Below, piece after piece: positions 8,220 to 16,179 of a DNA stretch of 64,000 bases. Numbering within the stretch: the stretch's first letter is position 1; every line of letters starts with the position of its first letter. Source of the stretch: MGBC163016 sp964649145 (GTDB lineage: Bacteria; Actinomycetota; Coriobacteriia; Coriobacteriales; Eggerthellaceae); the NCBI GenBank assembly GCA_964649145.1, contig CAZYOQ010000001.1, positions 1 to 64,000 on the forward strand, given 5' to 3'. Under the pieces are notes generated by a model. That model was not told the DNA's origin. It saw only the letters and a list, made by a program, of their open reading frames with translations, and did no database searches. Made by a program: the position numbers and the translations under genes.

Positions 8220-8759
8220 CTATTCCTTTCCTGCTTTGCCGGCCTTACGACGGACGTATTCGCCTACATAGCGAATGCCCTTACCCTTGTAGGGCTCTGG
8301 CTTGCGCCATTTGCGAATGTCAGCTGCGACCTGTCCAACTTGTTCCTTAGAAGCGCCGAGGACATTAATCTCGGTCTGGGAAGGAACTTCGAAAGTGATA
8401 CCTTCCGGGCACTTCACCAGCACAGGATGCGAATAACCAAGCTGCAGCTCTAGATCTTTACCCTTAAGCGTTGCACGATACCCAACACCTACAAGCTCAA
8501 GCTTCTTCACGAAGCCCTCGCTCACGCCAACAACCATGTTGTTCAATAACGAACGGGTAAGACCCCAGTAGGCGTTAGTCTGGCGCTCTTCGTTAGTAGG
8601 AGTAATTAATATTTCCTCGCCTTCCTGCTTGATAATCATAGAAGGCTGGAAAGTGCGGGTTAGTTCGCCCTTCTTACCTTTAACGGTAACGGTGGTGCCC
8701 TCTATTTTGACCTCCACCCCGGAAGGGACAACGACGGGCATTTTGCCAATACGTGACAT
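8220..8759 (-). CDS. rplF: 50S ribosomal protein L6
   Basis: 179 residues, two tandem L6 folds. The ATG at 8759 (MSRIGKMPVVVPSGVEV) is the family start and has GGAAGGGGAAAG upstream; a longer in-frame ATG that overlaps rpsH is not credible. The C-terminal signature GKGIRYVGEYVRRKAGKAGK is intact. It contacts 23S rRNA near the sarcin-ricin loop. Neighbours are rpsH upstream (17 bp) and rplR downstream. Confidence 0.96.
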   Translation of the reverse strand: MSRIGKMPVVVPSGVEVKIEGTTVTVKGKKGELTRTFQPSMIIKQEGEEILITPTNEERQTNAYWGLTRSLLNNMVVGVSEGFVKKLELVGVGYRATLKGKDLELQLGYSHPVLVKCPEGITFEVPSQTEINVLGASKEQVGQVAADIRKWRKPEPYKGKGIRYVGEYVRRKAGKAGKE

Positions 8760-8775
8760 ATTGCTTTCCCCTTCC

Positions 8776-9174
8776 TTACCAGATGTAGGCCATGACCTCG
8801 CCGCCGATGCCAGCTTTGCGTGCATCACGGTCGGTCATAACGCCAGCCGATGTGGATATGATTGCAGTACCGAGTCCGCCAAGAACTCGTGGCAGATCGT
8901 CTTTGCCTGCATAAATGCGAAGACCTGGCTTCGAAATGCGCTTGATGCCTCGAATGGTCTTCTGCTTGTTAGGGCCATACTTCAAGGTAAGTTCGAGCGT
9001 GCCTCTAGGGCTGCCCTCAATTACCTCGTAAGATTGGATGTAACCCTCTTCATCCATGATACGGGCAATTTCGACAAGCTTCTTGCTAGTCGGCATTGAA
9101 ACCGTATCATGACCTGCAGTTTGTGCATTACGCAAACGCGTAAGCATATCTGCTATTGGGTCGGTCATCGTCAT
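8776..9174 (-). CDS. rpsH: 30S ribosomal protein S8
   Basis: 132 residues. It binds helix 21 of 16S rRNA and in many bacteria represses the spc operon. The N-terminus MTMTDPIADMLTRLRNAQ and the C-terminal ISTSAGVMTDRDARKAGIGGEVMAYIW (the RNA-binding region) are canonical. An AAAGGAG site lies 7 nt before the ATG at 9174. The 107-bp gap to rpsN holds hairpins (separate entry). Confidence 0.97.
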   Translation of the reverse strand: MTMTDPIADMLTRLRNAQTAGHDTVSMPTSKKLVEIARIMDEEGYIQSYEVIEGSPRGTLELTLKYGPNKQKTIRGIKRISKPGLRIYAGKDDLPRVLGGLGTAIISTSAGVMTDRDARKAGIGGEVMAYIW

Positions 9175-9204
9175 TTGATTCTCCTTTGGTTATGGATGAG
9201 CTCA

Positions 9205-9292
9205 TTCATGTGGTTCGCTCATGCCCGTGACATGAACGCCTAGCATGCTGGCCTGCCGTATTGGCGTGGCACCATCTTGCTTTACCAAGATG
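9205..9292 (-). other. Structured rpsN-rpsH intergenic segment
   Basis: One 7-bp inverted repeat (9273-9279 with 9286-9292, 6-nt loop) overlaps the rpsN stop codon. A second (9205-9211 with 9230-9236) lies 31 nt upstream of the rpsH start. No T-tract follows either, so they look like processing or regulatory structures rather than terminators. Confidence 0.5.
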
Positions 9293-9467
9293 ACTTTGTC
9301 ACACCTGGCAGTTCGCCCTTATTGGCGAGTTCGCGCAAGCAGATCCTGCAAAGACCGAACTTGCGGTAGTAAGCGCGAGGACGTCCACAGCGGTTGCAAC
9401 GGTTGTGTTTCCTGGTGGAGTACTTCGGCTCACGTTTCGCCTTGGCGACCATCGATTTTTTAGCCAT
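9282..9467 (-). CDS. rpsN: 30S ribosomal protein S14, zinc-binding short type
   Basis: 61 residues, the short zinc-binding (C+) form. The four zinc cysteines are visible in CNRCG and CRICLREL. The N-terminus MAKKSMVAKAKREPKYSTRKHNRC is typical. It assembles late into the 30S head. It follows rplE with a 39-bp gap. Whether a second, zinc-independent S14 exists elsewhere cannot be told from this window. Confidence 0.96.
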   Translation of the reverse strand: MAKKSMVAKAKREPKYSTRKHNRCNRCGRPRAYYRKFGLCRICLRELANKGELPGVTKSSW

Positions 9468-9506
9468 GCATTCCTTCTTTCTTCGTGCTATCGGCCAAGT
9501 ACGCTT

Positions 9507-10064
9507 TTAGTCTTCAATCGTCTTGAATGGGAATCCAAGGTCTAAGAGCAGTTTGTATGCCCATTCATCGTTGTCGGTGGAAGTCACAAAAGTGATGTCC
9601 ATGCCGCGTGTACGATCGACCTTGTCGTAGTCAACTTCGGGGAAGATCAGCTGTTCGGTGACGCCCATGGAATAGTTTCCGTGAGAATCGAAGGACTTCG
9701 GGTTCAAGCCGCGGAAGTCACGGATTCTAGGAATAGCTGTGGCAAGCAGCCTGTCAAGGAATTCCCACATGCGGTCGCCACGAAGGGTAACCTTGCAACC
9801 AATTGCCTGACCCTCGCGAATCTTAAAGCCCGCAATGGACTTCTTTGCGCGGGTAACAGCCGGTTGCTGGCCTGTGATGACACGCATGTCTTCGATGGCA
9901 TGGTCAAGCAGCTTGCTATCTGCAGCGGCTTCACCGACTCCCATGTTGCACACGATCTTCATCAGGCGAGGAACTTCGTTTACGTTTTTGATCTGAAGCT
10001 CTTCTTCGAGTTTTTTGCGAAGCTGTGTGTTGTACTTTTCTTTTAGACGAGGCATTTCAGCCAT
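9507..10064 (-). CDS. rplE: 50S ribosomal protein L5
   Basis: 185 residues. It binds 5S rRNA and contacts P-site tRNA. Signatures include RLMKIVCNMGVGEA, the KKSIAGFKIREGQAIGCKVTLRG segment and GMDITFVTSTDNDEWAYKLLLDLGFPF at the C-terminus. I start it at ATG 10064 (MAEMPRLKEKY), with AGGAAG 9 nt upstream, rather than at an in-frame ATG six codons earlier. The preceding gap contains two stacked hairpins, the position where E. coli S8 acts on the spc mRNA. Confidence 0.95.
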   Translation of the reverse strand: MAEMPRLKEKYNTQLRKKLEEELQIKNVNEVPRLMKIVCNMGVGEAAADSKLLDHAIEDMRVITGQQPAVTRAKKSIAGFKIREGQAIGCKVTLRGDRMWEFLDRLLATAIPRIRDFRGLNPKSFDSHGNYSMGVTEQLIFPEVDYDKVDRTRGMDITFVTSTDNDEWAYKLLLDLGFPFKTIED

Positions 10065-10095
10065 TTTCCGTCTTCCTTTCAAACCGATGGATTAA

Positions 10096-10142
10096 ACGCT
10101 GGATTTCTGACCCAGCGTCCCTTCTACTTCCTTTTCGAAGGG
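10096..10142 (-). other. Back-to-back hairpins in the rplX-rplE gap
   Basis: A 6-bp stem (10119-10124 with 10137-10142) directly abuts a 7-bp stem (10096-10102 with 10112-10118, 9-nt loop). They lie 32 nt upstream of the L5 start codon. The tail after the second stem is TTAATCC, too weak for a terminator. By location it may be an S8-type translational operator (inference). Confidence 0.55.
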
Positions 10143-10166
10143 CCATTTAATAAACCAAGTCAGGCT

Positions 10167-10529
10167 TTAGTCGATCTCAGCGTTGCACTTCTTGCAAACA
10201 CGAACCTTTTCGCCTTTCGCGCCGATGGTGTGACCCACGCGAGTTGGCTTTTTGCACTTAGGACAAACAAGCATCACGTTCGAGACATGAATAGGAGCCT
10301 CGATAGACGAGATGCCGCCTTGAGGGTTTTGCTGGGTTGGACGAAGAGCCTTCCTCATGATGTTGAGTTTCTCAACAACCACTCGCTCGCTTTCTGGAAT
10401 GGTGCGAAGAACTTTTCCTTCCTTGCCAGTATCTTTGCCAGTGATGACCTTGACGGTGTCGTCTTTCTTGATGTTCAGATGATTCTGAACCTTCTTGGTC
10501 TTCTTCGGCTTTTGAATAGTGAATGCCAT
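10167..10529 (-). CDS. rplX: 50S ribosomal protein L24
   Basis: 120 residues. It carries a KOW motif (DDTVKVITGKDTGKEGKVLR, about residues 23-42), which initiates 23S rRNA folding. A C-terminal pair of CxxC motifs (CPKCKKP and CKKCNAE) could bind zinc. The gene follows rplN by 12 bp. A 102-bp structured gap separates it from rplE. Confidence 0.96.
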   Translation of the reverse strand: MAFTIQKPKKTKKVQNHLNIKKDDTVKVITGKDTGKEGKVLRTIPESERVVVEKLNIMRKALRPTQQNPQGGISSIEAPIHVSNVMLVCPKCKKPTRVGHTIGAKGEKVRVCKKCNAEID

Positions 10530-10541
10530 CTTTGCCTCCCC

Positions 10542-10910
10542 TTAAAGCGTCTCTGGCGCCAGGGAAACGATCTTCATGTACTTCTTGTCGCGAAGCTCGC
10601 GAGCAACAGGACCGAAGATACGGGTGCCTCTTGGCGTTCCGTCGTTGTTGATGAGGACGCAAGCGTTTTGATCGAAGCGAATATAGGAGCCGTCAGCGCG
10701 ACGAACCTCCTTCTTAACACGCACGATCACACAACGCACGACCTCGCCCTTTTTGACATTGCCGTTAGGAATAGCTTCCTTGACGCTGCAGATGATGACG
10801 TCACCAAGGCCTGCATAGCGGCGCTTCGAGCCGCCGATGACCTTGATACACTGCACCTTGCGCGCGCCGGAGTTATCGGCAACGTTGAGCATGGATTGCA
10901 TCTGAATCAT
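10542..10910 (-). CDS. rplN: 50S ribosomal protein L14
   Basis: 122 residues, exactly the family length. The start MIQMQSMLNVADNSGARKVQCIKV and the GTRIFGPVARELRDKKYMKIVSLAPETL C-terminus are canonical. It contacts L19 and helix 44 of 16S rRNA at the subunit interface, and is also the docking site for RsfS, whose gene is at 61.4-61.8 kb in this window. Confidence 0.97.
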   Translation of the reverse strand: MIQMQSMLNVADNSGARKVQCIKVIGGSKRRYAGLGDVIICSVKEAIPNGNVKKGEVVRCVIVRVKKEVRRADGSYIRFDQNACVLINNDGTPRGTRIFGPVARELRDKKYMKIVSLAPETL

Positions 10911-10955
10911 TGCTGTCTTCCTTCTTCTTAAGAGAGGCCAAATAAGCGCGATGCG

Positions 10956-11216
10956 CTATTTAGCTTTCTCAACGATCTTCAATAGGCGCCAACGCTTGGT
11001 CTTAGACAGCGGACGCGTTTCCATGATTTGGACAGTGTCACCGACACCTGCCTCGTTTTGCTCGTCATGGGCGTGATAGCGCTTGGACGACGTCATCATC
11101 TTTCCGTATGTGGGATGAGGCTTGCGGGAGCGCACCTCGACGACGATGGTCTTGTCGTTTACATCGCTAACAACAATTCCCTGGCGAACCTTACGCACGT
11201 TTCTCTGTTCGGTCAT
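10956..11216 (-). CDS. rpsQ: 30S ribosomal protein S17
   Basis: 86 residues. OB-fold primary 16S rRNA-binding protein. Signatures are RKVRQGIVVSDVNDKTIVVEVRSRKPHPTYGK and GDTVQIMETRPLSKTKRWRLL. It lies between rpmC (13-bp gap) and rplN (45-bp gap). Confidence 0.97.
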   Translation of the reverse strand: MTEQRNVRKVRQGIVVSDVNDKTIVVEVRSRKPHPTYGKMMTSSKRYHAHDEQNEAGVGDTVQIMETRPLSKTKRWRLLKIVEKAK

Positions 11217-11229
11217 AACCTTCGCCTTC

Positions 11230-11424
11230 CTATGCGCTCATCTCGCGAGCATGCATCTCGGTGAGGATACGAGCAATGTCCTTCTTCACAAGCTTGACAC
11301 GCGCTGTGTTGTCAAGTTGGGAAGTGGCCATTTGGAAGCGCAAGTTGAATAGCTCGGTGCGAGCCTCTTTGAGCTTTTCCTTCAAATCCTCGGATGTAAG
11401 TTCTCTGATTTCTTGGGCCTTCAT
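11230..11424 (-). CDS. rpmC: 50S ribosomal protein L29
   Basis: 64 residues, two helices. Signatures: MKAQEIRELTSEDLKEKL and LFNLRFQMATSQLDN. It lies at the tunnel exit next to L23 and the trigger factor docking site. Its ATG overlaps the rplP stop by one base (TAATG), so translation is coupled. Confidence 0.97.
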   Translation of the reverse strand: MKAQEIRELTSEDLKEKLKEARTELFNLRFQMATSQLDNTARVKLVKKDIARILTEMHAREMSA

Positions 11425-11846
11425 TATTCCTGCCCTTCTGTCTGCTTAGTGACGATCTTGCACTTGATCGGAAGCTTGTTGATAGCAAGCCTCAATGCTT
11501 CGCGAGCCGTCTCTTCGTCAACGCCGTCGATCTCGAACATGATGCGGCCAGGCTTGACTACTGCCACCCATCCTTCAGGGTTGCCCTTACCAGAACCCAT
11601 GCGGGTTTCAGCAGGTTTTGAAGTAATGGGCTTATCTGGAAAAATCGTGATCCAGACCTTGCCACCACGCTTCATGTGCCTAGTTAGAGCGACACGGGCA
11701 GCCTCAATCTGGCGGTTTGTAATCCAATGAGCCTCAAGAGCCTGGATACCGTAGGAGCCGTGGTTAAGCCTTGTGCCTCCCTTGGCCTTGCCTCTCATAG
11801 ACCCGCGTTGCACCTTGCGGTGCCTTACACGTTTTGGGCTAAGCAT
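11424..11846 (-). CDS. rplP: 50S ribosomal protein L16
   Basis: 140 residues. It contacts the A-site tRNA elbow and is needed for peptidyl-transferase centre maturation. Visible: MLSPKRVRHRKVQRGSMRGKAKGG, the GYYGIQ-like SYGIQALE and RMGSGKGNPEGWVAVVKPGR signatures. Both its start (TAATG with rpsC) and its stop (TAATG with rpmC) overlap neighbours by one base. Confidence 0.97.
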   Translation of the reverse strand: MLSPKRVRHRKVQRGSMRGKAKGGTRLNHGSYGIQALEAHWITNRQIEAARVALTRHMKRGGKVWITIFPDKPITSKPAETRMGSGKGNPEGWVAVVKPGRIMFEIDGVDEETAREALRLAINKLPIKCKIVTKQTEGQE

Positions 11847-12568
11847 TATTTGCGCCTCCTGTCACCACGGTCGTCGCGATTGCCCCTACCTCTGCGAGGC
11901 GGACGTGACGAGCCCTCTAGGGCAGGGTTATTCATCTTCTGACCAGGCAGCACATCACCGTGATATACCCAAACCTGTACGCCGATAGCGCCCATTTGGG
12001 TGTTTGCGGTGGAAAAACCATAGTCGATCTTTGCGCGAAGGGTCTGCAGCGGCACACGGCCTTCGCGATACCATTCACGTCTGCTCATTTCAGCGCCACC
12101 AAGGCGGCCGGAGCATTGAATACGGATGCCTTTAGCACCAGATTTGCGTGCAGACTGAACAGCCTTGCGCATCGCGCGACGGAAAGCCACACGACCTTCA
12201 AGCTGTTCGGCAACTGATTGTGCGATAAGTTCTGCATCAAGTTCGGGGCGCTTGACCTCGATAACCTCGATGTTAACTTCCCCACCTGCGATCTTTTCGA
12301 CCTTTTTGCGAAGAGCATCAATTTCTGCGCCCTTCTTACCTATCACAACGCCTGGACGGGCTGTGGTGATGATCACGCGAATCTTTTCGCCCGCACGCTC
12401 GATCTCGATTTGAGATACGGCAGCGCGCTCGAGCTGTTTACCAAGGAACTTGCGAATCTTGATGTCGCTCTCAAGAGTTTGCGCGTAGTCCTTGCCAGCG
12501 AACCAGCGACTACGCCAGTCTTCGGTGACTCCTAGACGGAATCCAGTTGGGCTGACTTTCTGACCCAT
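11846..12568 (-). CDS. rpsC: 30S ribosomal protein S3
   Basis: 240 residues. It carries an N-terminal KH domain with GKKGAEIDALRKKV and a C-terminal S3 domain with GRLGGAEMSRREWYREGRVPLQTLRA. It forms the mRNA entry helicase with S4 and S5. A basic tail rich in Arg and Gly (SRPPRRGRGNRDDRGDRRRK) extends beyond the core. It starts 4 nt after the rplV stop and overlaps rplP by one base. Confidence 0.97.
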   Translation of the reverse strand: MGQKVSPTGFRLGVTEDWRSRWFAGKDYAQTLESDIKIRKFLGKQLERAAVSQIEIERAGEKIRVIITTARPGVVIGKKGAEIDALRKKVEKIAGGEVNIEVIEVKRPELDAELIAQSVAEQLEGRVAFRRAMRKAVQSARKSGAKGIRIQCSGRLGGAEMSRREWYREGRVPLQTLRAKIDYGFSTANTQMGAIGVQVWVYHGDVLPGQKMNNPALEGSSRPPRRGRGNRDDRGDRRRK

Positions 12569-12571
12569 TGA

Positions 12572-12913
12572 CTATGCCTCCTCTCGAGGTGCAACAACTA
12601 TAGTGATGTGGCTTGTACGTTTGTTGATGCGCGATGCCGAGCCCTTTGCACGAGGGCGAATGCGCTTAAGCGTTGGACCTTCGTCAACGAAAGCCTTCTT
12701 GACAACAAGCGTTGCTGAATTGAGATGATTGTTGTGTTCTGCATTTGCCACGGCCGAATTCAAAGTCTTTTCAACCGTCTCAGCTATACCACGATTGGTG
12801 AAAGCGAGAATCTCGCGAGCCTCTTCGACAGACTTGCCGCGAACGAGGTCAACAACCACGCGAGCTTTGCGCGGGGAAACGCGCACGAATTTGGACTGTG
12901 CCTTAACTTCCAT
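12572..12913 (-). CDS. rplV: 50S ribosomal protein L22
   Basis: 113 residues. The signature FVDEGPTLKRIRPRAKGSASRINKRTSHITIVV contains the beta-hairpin that lines the exit tunnel and affects macrolide sensitivity. KFVRVSPRKARVVVDLVRGK is the N-terminal helix. It lies between rpsS and rpsC. Confidence 0.97.
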   Translation of the reverse strand: MEVKAQSKFVRVSPRKARVVVDLVRGKSVEEAREILAFTNRGIAETVEKTLNSAVANAEHNNHLNSATLVVKKAFVDEGPTLKRIRPRAKGSASRINKRTSHITIVVAPREEA

Positions 12914-12924
12914 GACGCGCCTCC

Positions 12925-13197
12925 TTATTTCTTGCCTTTATCGGCGGAATGGCCACGGAAGGTACGTGTTGGTGAAAATTCACCAAGCTTGTGACCAACC
13001 ATGGATTCCGTGACATATACGGGTACATGTTTGCGACCATCGTAAACGGCGATGGTGTGTCCAACCATTTCTGGGAAGATGGTGGACGAACGCGACCATG
13101 TCTTTATTACATTCTTTTCGCCTGCTTCGTTCATCGCTTGGATGCGACCGAGGAGGCGTGGCTCAACGTAGGGGCCTTTTTTCAGACTTCTGCTCAA
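12925..13197 (-). CDS. rpsS: 30S ribosomal protein S19
   Basis: 90 residues, standard length. SRSLKKGPYVEPRLLGRI and VGHKLGEFSPTRTFRGHSADKGKK are canonical. It sits in the 30S head and contacts the A-site finger. The start is TTG at 13197; GGGAG lies 6 nt upstream and no ATG matches the family N-terminus. It follows rplB by 19 bp. Confidence 0.96.
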   Translation of the reverse strand: MSRSLKKGPYVEPRLLGRIQAMNEAGEKNVIKTWSRSSTIFPEMVGHTIAVYDGRKHVPVYVTESMVGHKLGEFSPTRTFRGHSADKGKK

Positions 13198-13216
13198 CTT
13201 TTACTCCCTAACTCGG

Positions 13217-14047
13217 TTACTTCTTACGACGACGAATAATCAGGCTATCTGACGCCTTGCCCTTCTTGCGGGTGCGGTGCCCCTTGGTAGGAACGCCCCA
13301 AGGAGTGACAGGATGGCGACCGGAAGTCTTGTTCTTGCCCTCGCCGCCACCATGTGGGTGGTCGACCGGGTTCATTACAGTACCGCGAACTGTAGGACGA
13401 ACTCCCATCCAACGCTTGCGACCAGCCTTGCCGATCTTGATGTTGGAATGTTCTGCGTTGCCTACCTCGCCGATAGTTGCGCGACAGGTAAGCAGCACAC
13501 GGCGCATTTCAGAAGATGGCATGCGCAGGATGGCATATTTGCCTTCTTTGCCCATCAGCTGGATAGAGGTTCCAGCAGAACGAGCCATAGATGCGCCCTT
13601 GCCAGGTTGAAGTTCGACGCAGTGAACGAGGGTACCAACTGGGATATTCTCGAGTGGAAGAGCATTGCCTGGTTTGATGTCGGCATCTGCGCCGCTCATG
13701 ACGGTGTCGCCGACCTTCAGGCCTTTCGGATGAATGATGTAGCGCTTCTCGCCATCGGCATAGTGCAGAAGAGCGATTCTAGCCGTACGATTAGGATCGT
13801 ACTCGATAGTGGCAACACGCGCAGGTACACCATCTTTGTTGCGCTTAAAATCGATAATGCGGTAGCGACGCTTGTTTCCGCCGCCCTTATGGCGCGTCGT
13901 GATGCGCCCATTGTTATTGCGACCTGCCGCATTGGGCTTCTTCGCCAACAGCGATTTCTCTGGCTTCGACGTAGTGATCTCGGCGAAGTCGGAAACCATC
14001 TGGAAGCGACGACCTGGGCTGGTCGGCTTGTACTGCTTTACTCCCAT
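13217..14047 (-). CDS. rplB: 50S ribosomal protein L2
   Basis: 276 residues. It is essential for subunit association and peptidyl-transferase centre integrity. MGVKQYKPTSPGRRFQMV is the family start at ATG 14047, with AGGAAGGAAAG upstream. The C-terminal GVRPTVRGTVMNPVDHPHGGGEG loop includes the highly conserved His. An in-frame extension upstream has no family similarity and is rejected. Normally rplW, rplD, rplC and rpsJ precede L2; here they are missing and L2 heads the cluster behind a 356-bp non-coding gap. Confidence 0.96.
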   Translation of the reverse strand: MGVKQYKPTSPGRRFQMVSDFAEITTSKPEKSLLAKKPNAAGRNNNGRITTRHKGGGNKRRYRIIDFKRNKDGVPARVATIEYDPNRTARIALLHYADGEKRYIIHPKGLKVGDTVMSGADADIKPGNALPLENIPVGTLVHCVELQPGKGASMARSAGTSIQLMGKEGKYAILRMPSSEMRRVLLTCRATIGEVGNAEHSNIKIGKAGRKRWMGVRPTVRGTVMNPVDHPHGGGEGKNKTSGRHPVTPWGVPTKGHRTRKKGKASDSLIIRRRKK

Positions 14048-14403
14048 TACTTTCCTTCCTGTTCCTCTTGCTCGCGTGCCTCTCCACACACCAAGAGGGT
14101 TTGGCCTTATGCCTAGCATACAAGCGATTGCAACCTGCAAAATGGAGGCTTTTACAGGCAACTCCGTTTGTACACGCGCCCGGGTGTACCCATACACTTT
14201 AAGACGCAAGGTGAAATTTTATCACAATAGGCTTATAAACTGGAGAAATTAGCACTGAGCTGGTAGGTGATCTTGGGTTTGCAAAGATAATGCACGTCGA
14301 GCAACGAGTAAGTAGCGCTGGCTTGCAGGCGCACGAGGAGCAACAGGCTCAATTAATGGTAGCTCTGAGCGCAAAAAGCAAAGTAGCAAGCCCAAAGGCA
14401 GCA
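14048..14403 (-). promoter_or_regulatory. 356-bp gap and leader upstream of rplB
   Basis: No gene is seen here; no remnant of rplW is recognisable. On the minus strand a TAAAAT -10-like box lies at 14216-14221 in the context TGTGATAAAAT, with no clear -35. That would give a leader of about 160 nt. A GTACAC/GTGTAC inverted repeat with an 8-nt GC-rich loop (14170-14189) falls inside the leader. No convincing terminator is seen between the radical SAM gene and this point. Confidence 0.5.
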
Positions 14404-15876
14404 CTATCCCCGTCGATCGGCTATCGAGCGCTTATCGCGATCTTCGTCAAATGCACATTTAAGTTCACGACCTTGCCGTTTGAACCTGTTGAGGTCGGCT
14501 TCAGACTGACCAAGGTCGTTTCGGCGACGTTCAGTTGCACGCTCGTCTTCAGTGTTAGTCCAAATACGCTCGGCCACTGGAGCCCAGCGTTTTGCCATTG
14601 GGCGCGTCTTCGCCGTCAACTCATATACGCTTTCTTCCTCTACAAGGTCTGTCGAATGCGCGCCGGACTCTTCAACAAGTCGCTCGATACACTCCGGATT
14701 TTCAAGCATTGGGCACGGGCGCAAATGGTTGTCGTTAAAAGGCTGGCCGCGGTAATAGCCCATAAATATTGGCGACTTCAAGCATTCCAGAAGCGACTGT
14801 TCGCGAATGTTCGCATTACTGTAATGGATGAAAACGCAAGGCTCAACATCGCCGTTGGCGTTGATGTGCAAGTAACGCCTCCCGCCCGCAACGCAACCGC
14901 CAACAAACTCGCCGTCGTTTTGGAAGTCGAGCGTGAAAAGCGGCTTCACTTTGCGCATCTTATGGTTGAAGTCGTAGAGCATCTCGCGCTGTTCGGGCGT
15001 TGGCATAAGGTCTGCTGGCGAATCCTTCCCCACTGGCATGTAGGTAAATATCCACGCGAAAAACGCGCCCTTCTCGATCAGCCAGTCATAGTAACTTTCT
15101 TGGCAAACCGCGCTAGCATTCTGACTCGTGTAGCAAATAGAAACACCGAAGGCTATACCGCGCTTTTTCAACAGCGCCATCGCATGGTCAACCGCCTTGT
15201 AGGTTCCCTTACCCCGTCTAGCGTCAGTGGTTTCTTCGCTTCCTTCCACAGAAATAATGGGAATAAAATTACCAACGCGGGCGATGTCTTCAACGAAGTC
15301 CTCATCTATAAGTGTCGAGTTGGTGAAGCATAAAAATGCGCAATCGGGGTGCGCTTCGCAAATCTTTACAAGATCATTCTTTCGAACCAGCGGCTCACCT
15401 CCTGTATAGATATAGACGTGAGTTCCAAGTTCTTTGCCCTGCTTGATAATGGAATCTATCTCGTCGTAAGTGAGGTTTAGCTTATGGCCATATTCTGCGG
15501 CCCAGCATCCCACACAGTGTAAATTGCATGCGCTAGTAGGATCGAGCAAGATAGCCCATGGAACATTGCATTTATACTTCTCACGGGATTTCTCCTGCTT
15601 GTCCCAAGCTACGAGATTTGACTCGGTAAGAAATGCCTTGGCTAGACGCGATACATATTCCTTGTCCAAGTCAGAGATACGCAAAAGCAACTGATACCAA
15701 TTGTTCTTTTCCTCAATAGACCTTGTAAAAGCTTTGCGCTGGGATGGGAACAGCGCATCTGGAACCATCGCATTTATACGTTCCATCATGGCACTGATGT
15801 TTTTTTCAGGATCTTCCAGAAGATAGTCGATGGCCTTGTTAGCTGCCGTTCTTTTTGCGAAATCCATTGCCTTCAT
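14404..15876 (-). CDS. Radical SAM enzyme with extended C-terminus
   Basis: 490 residues. After a helical N-terminal region of about 120 residues, the iron-sulfur/SAM motif CNLHCVGC (CxxxCxxC) and the TGGEP motif are clear. A later CVAGGRRYLHINANGDVEPCVF segment and CPMLENPECIERL resemble SPASM-type auxiliary cysteine regions. A charged tail rich in Arg, Glu and Asp (last 70 residues) closes the protein. Similar uncharacterised enzymes exist in anaerobic actinobacteria (family knowledge), and HpnH-type proteins are another relative, so the substrate is unknown. It stands alone between a secreted protein and rplB, with operator-like inverted repeats upstream. Confidence 0.85.
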   Translation of the reverse strand: MKAMDFAKRTAANKAIDYLLEDPEKNISAMMERINAMVPDALFPSQRKAFTRSIEEKNNWYQLLLRISDLDKEYVSRLAKAFLTESNLVAWDKQEKSREKYKCNVPWAILLDPTSACNLHCVGCWAAEYGHKLNLTYDEIDSIIKQGKELGTHVYIYTGGEPLVRKNDLVKICEAHPDCAFLCFTNSTLIDEDFVEDIARVGNFIPIISVEGSEETTDARRGKGTYKAVDHAMALLKKRGIAFGVSICYTSQNASAVCQESYYDWLIEKGAFFAWIFTYMPVGKDSPADLMPTPEQREMLYDFNHKMRKVKPLFTLDFQNDGEFVGGCVAGGRRYLHINANGDVEPCVFIHYSNANIREQSLLECLKSPIFMGYYRGQPFNDNHLRPCPMLENPECIERLVEESGAHSTDLVEEESVYELTAKTRPMAKRWAPVAERIWTNTEDERATERRRNDLGQSEADLNRFKRQGRELKCAFDEDRDKRSIADRRG

Positions 15877-16179
15877 AGCGTGCCCCCAAAAGTGTTATTC
15901 CTCTAAGAACCGCAAATTCTTGCAAACGCAAATTAAACGCCAAACACATAATTGGCGAATTTCGATGTGTTACCTTACTCCAAGAATTTTAATACGTCAT
16001 CCTACGCCAAAAGCAATTCGGATGCAATGAGCAATTCTAACTTCGAATTGAACAAATTCACTTGGTCATAAGTAACAAGAAGACGGCGGGATTTGCAGCA
16101 ATATATATAGCGCTTGAGAAAAAGGTAGGCTTGAAATAGGCACCGACACGATCAAGCACTGCCTTTATTAATTAAGCAA
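15877..16179. promoter_or_regulatory. 303-bp gap: probable radical SAM gene promoter region
   Basis: No coding potential is seen. On the minus strand TTGCTT and TATTAA are spaced 16 bp apart near 16000, a weak promoter candidate. An inverted repeat CGCCAA-8-TTGGCG lies at 15938-15957 and a third CGCCAA copy at 16005-16010, so a repressor site is possible. Close to 16180 a weak AGGCA/TGCCT stem may end the upstream gene. Confidence 0.4.

Noticed and set aside
13277..14116. 279-codon plus-strand open frame
   Set aside because: It is a shadow of rplB on the other strand.
14048..14209. 54-residue in-frame extension of L2
   Set aside because: It has no similarity to L2 or to L23, and the ATG at 14047 has the ribosome binding site and the family N-terminus.
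14290..15333. 347-codon plus-strand open frame
   Set aside because: It is antisense to the radical SAM gene, whose motifs and codon pattern are convincing, and its product resembles no family.
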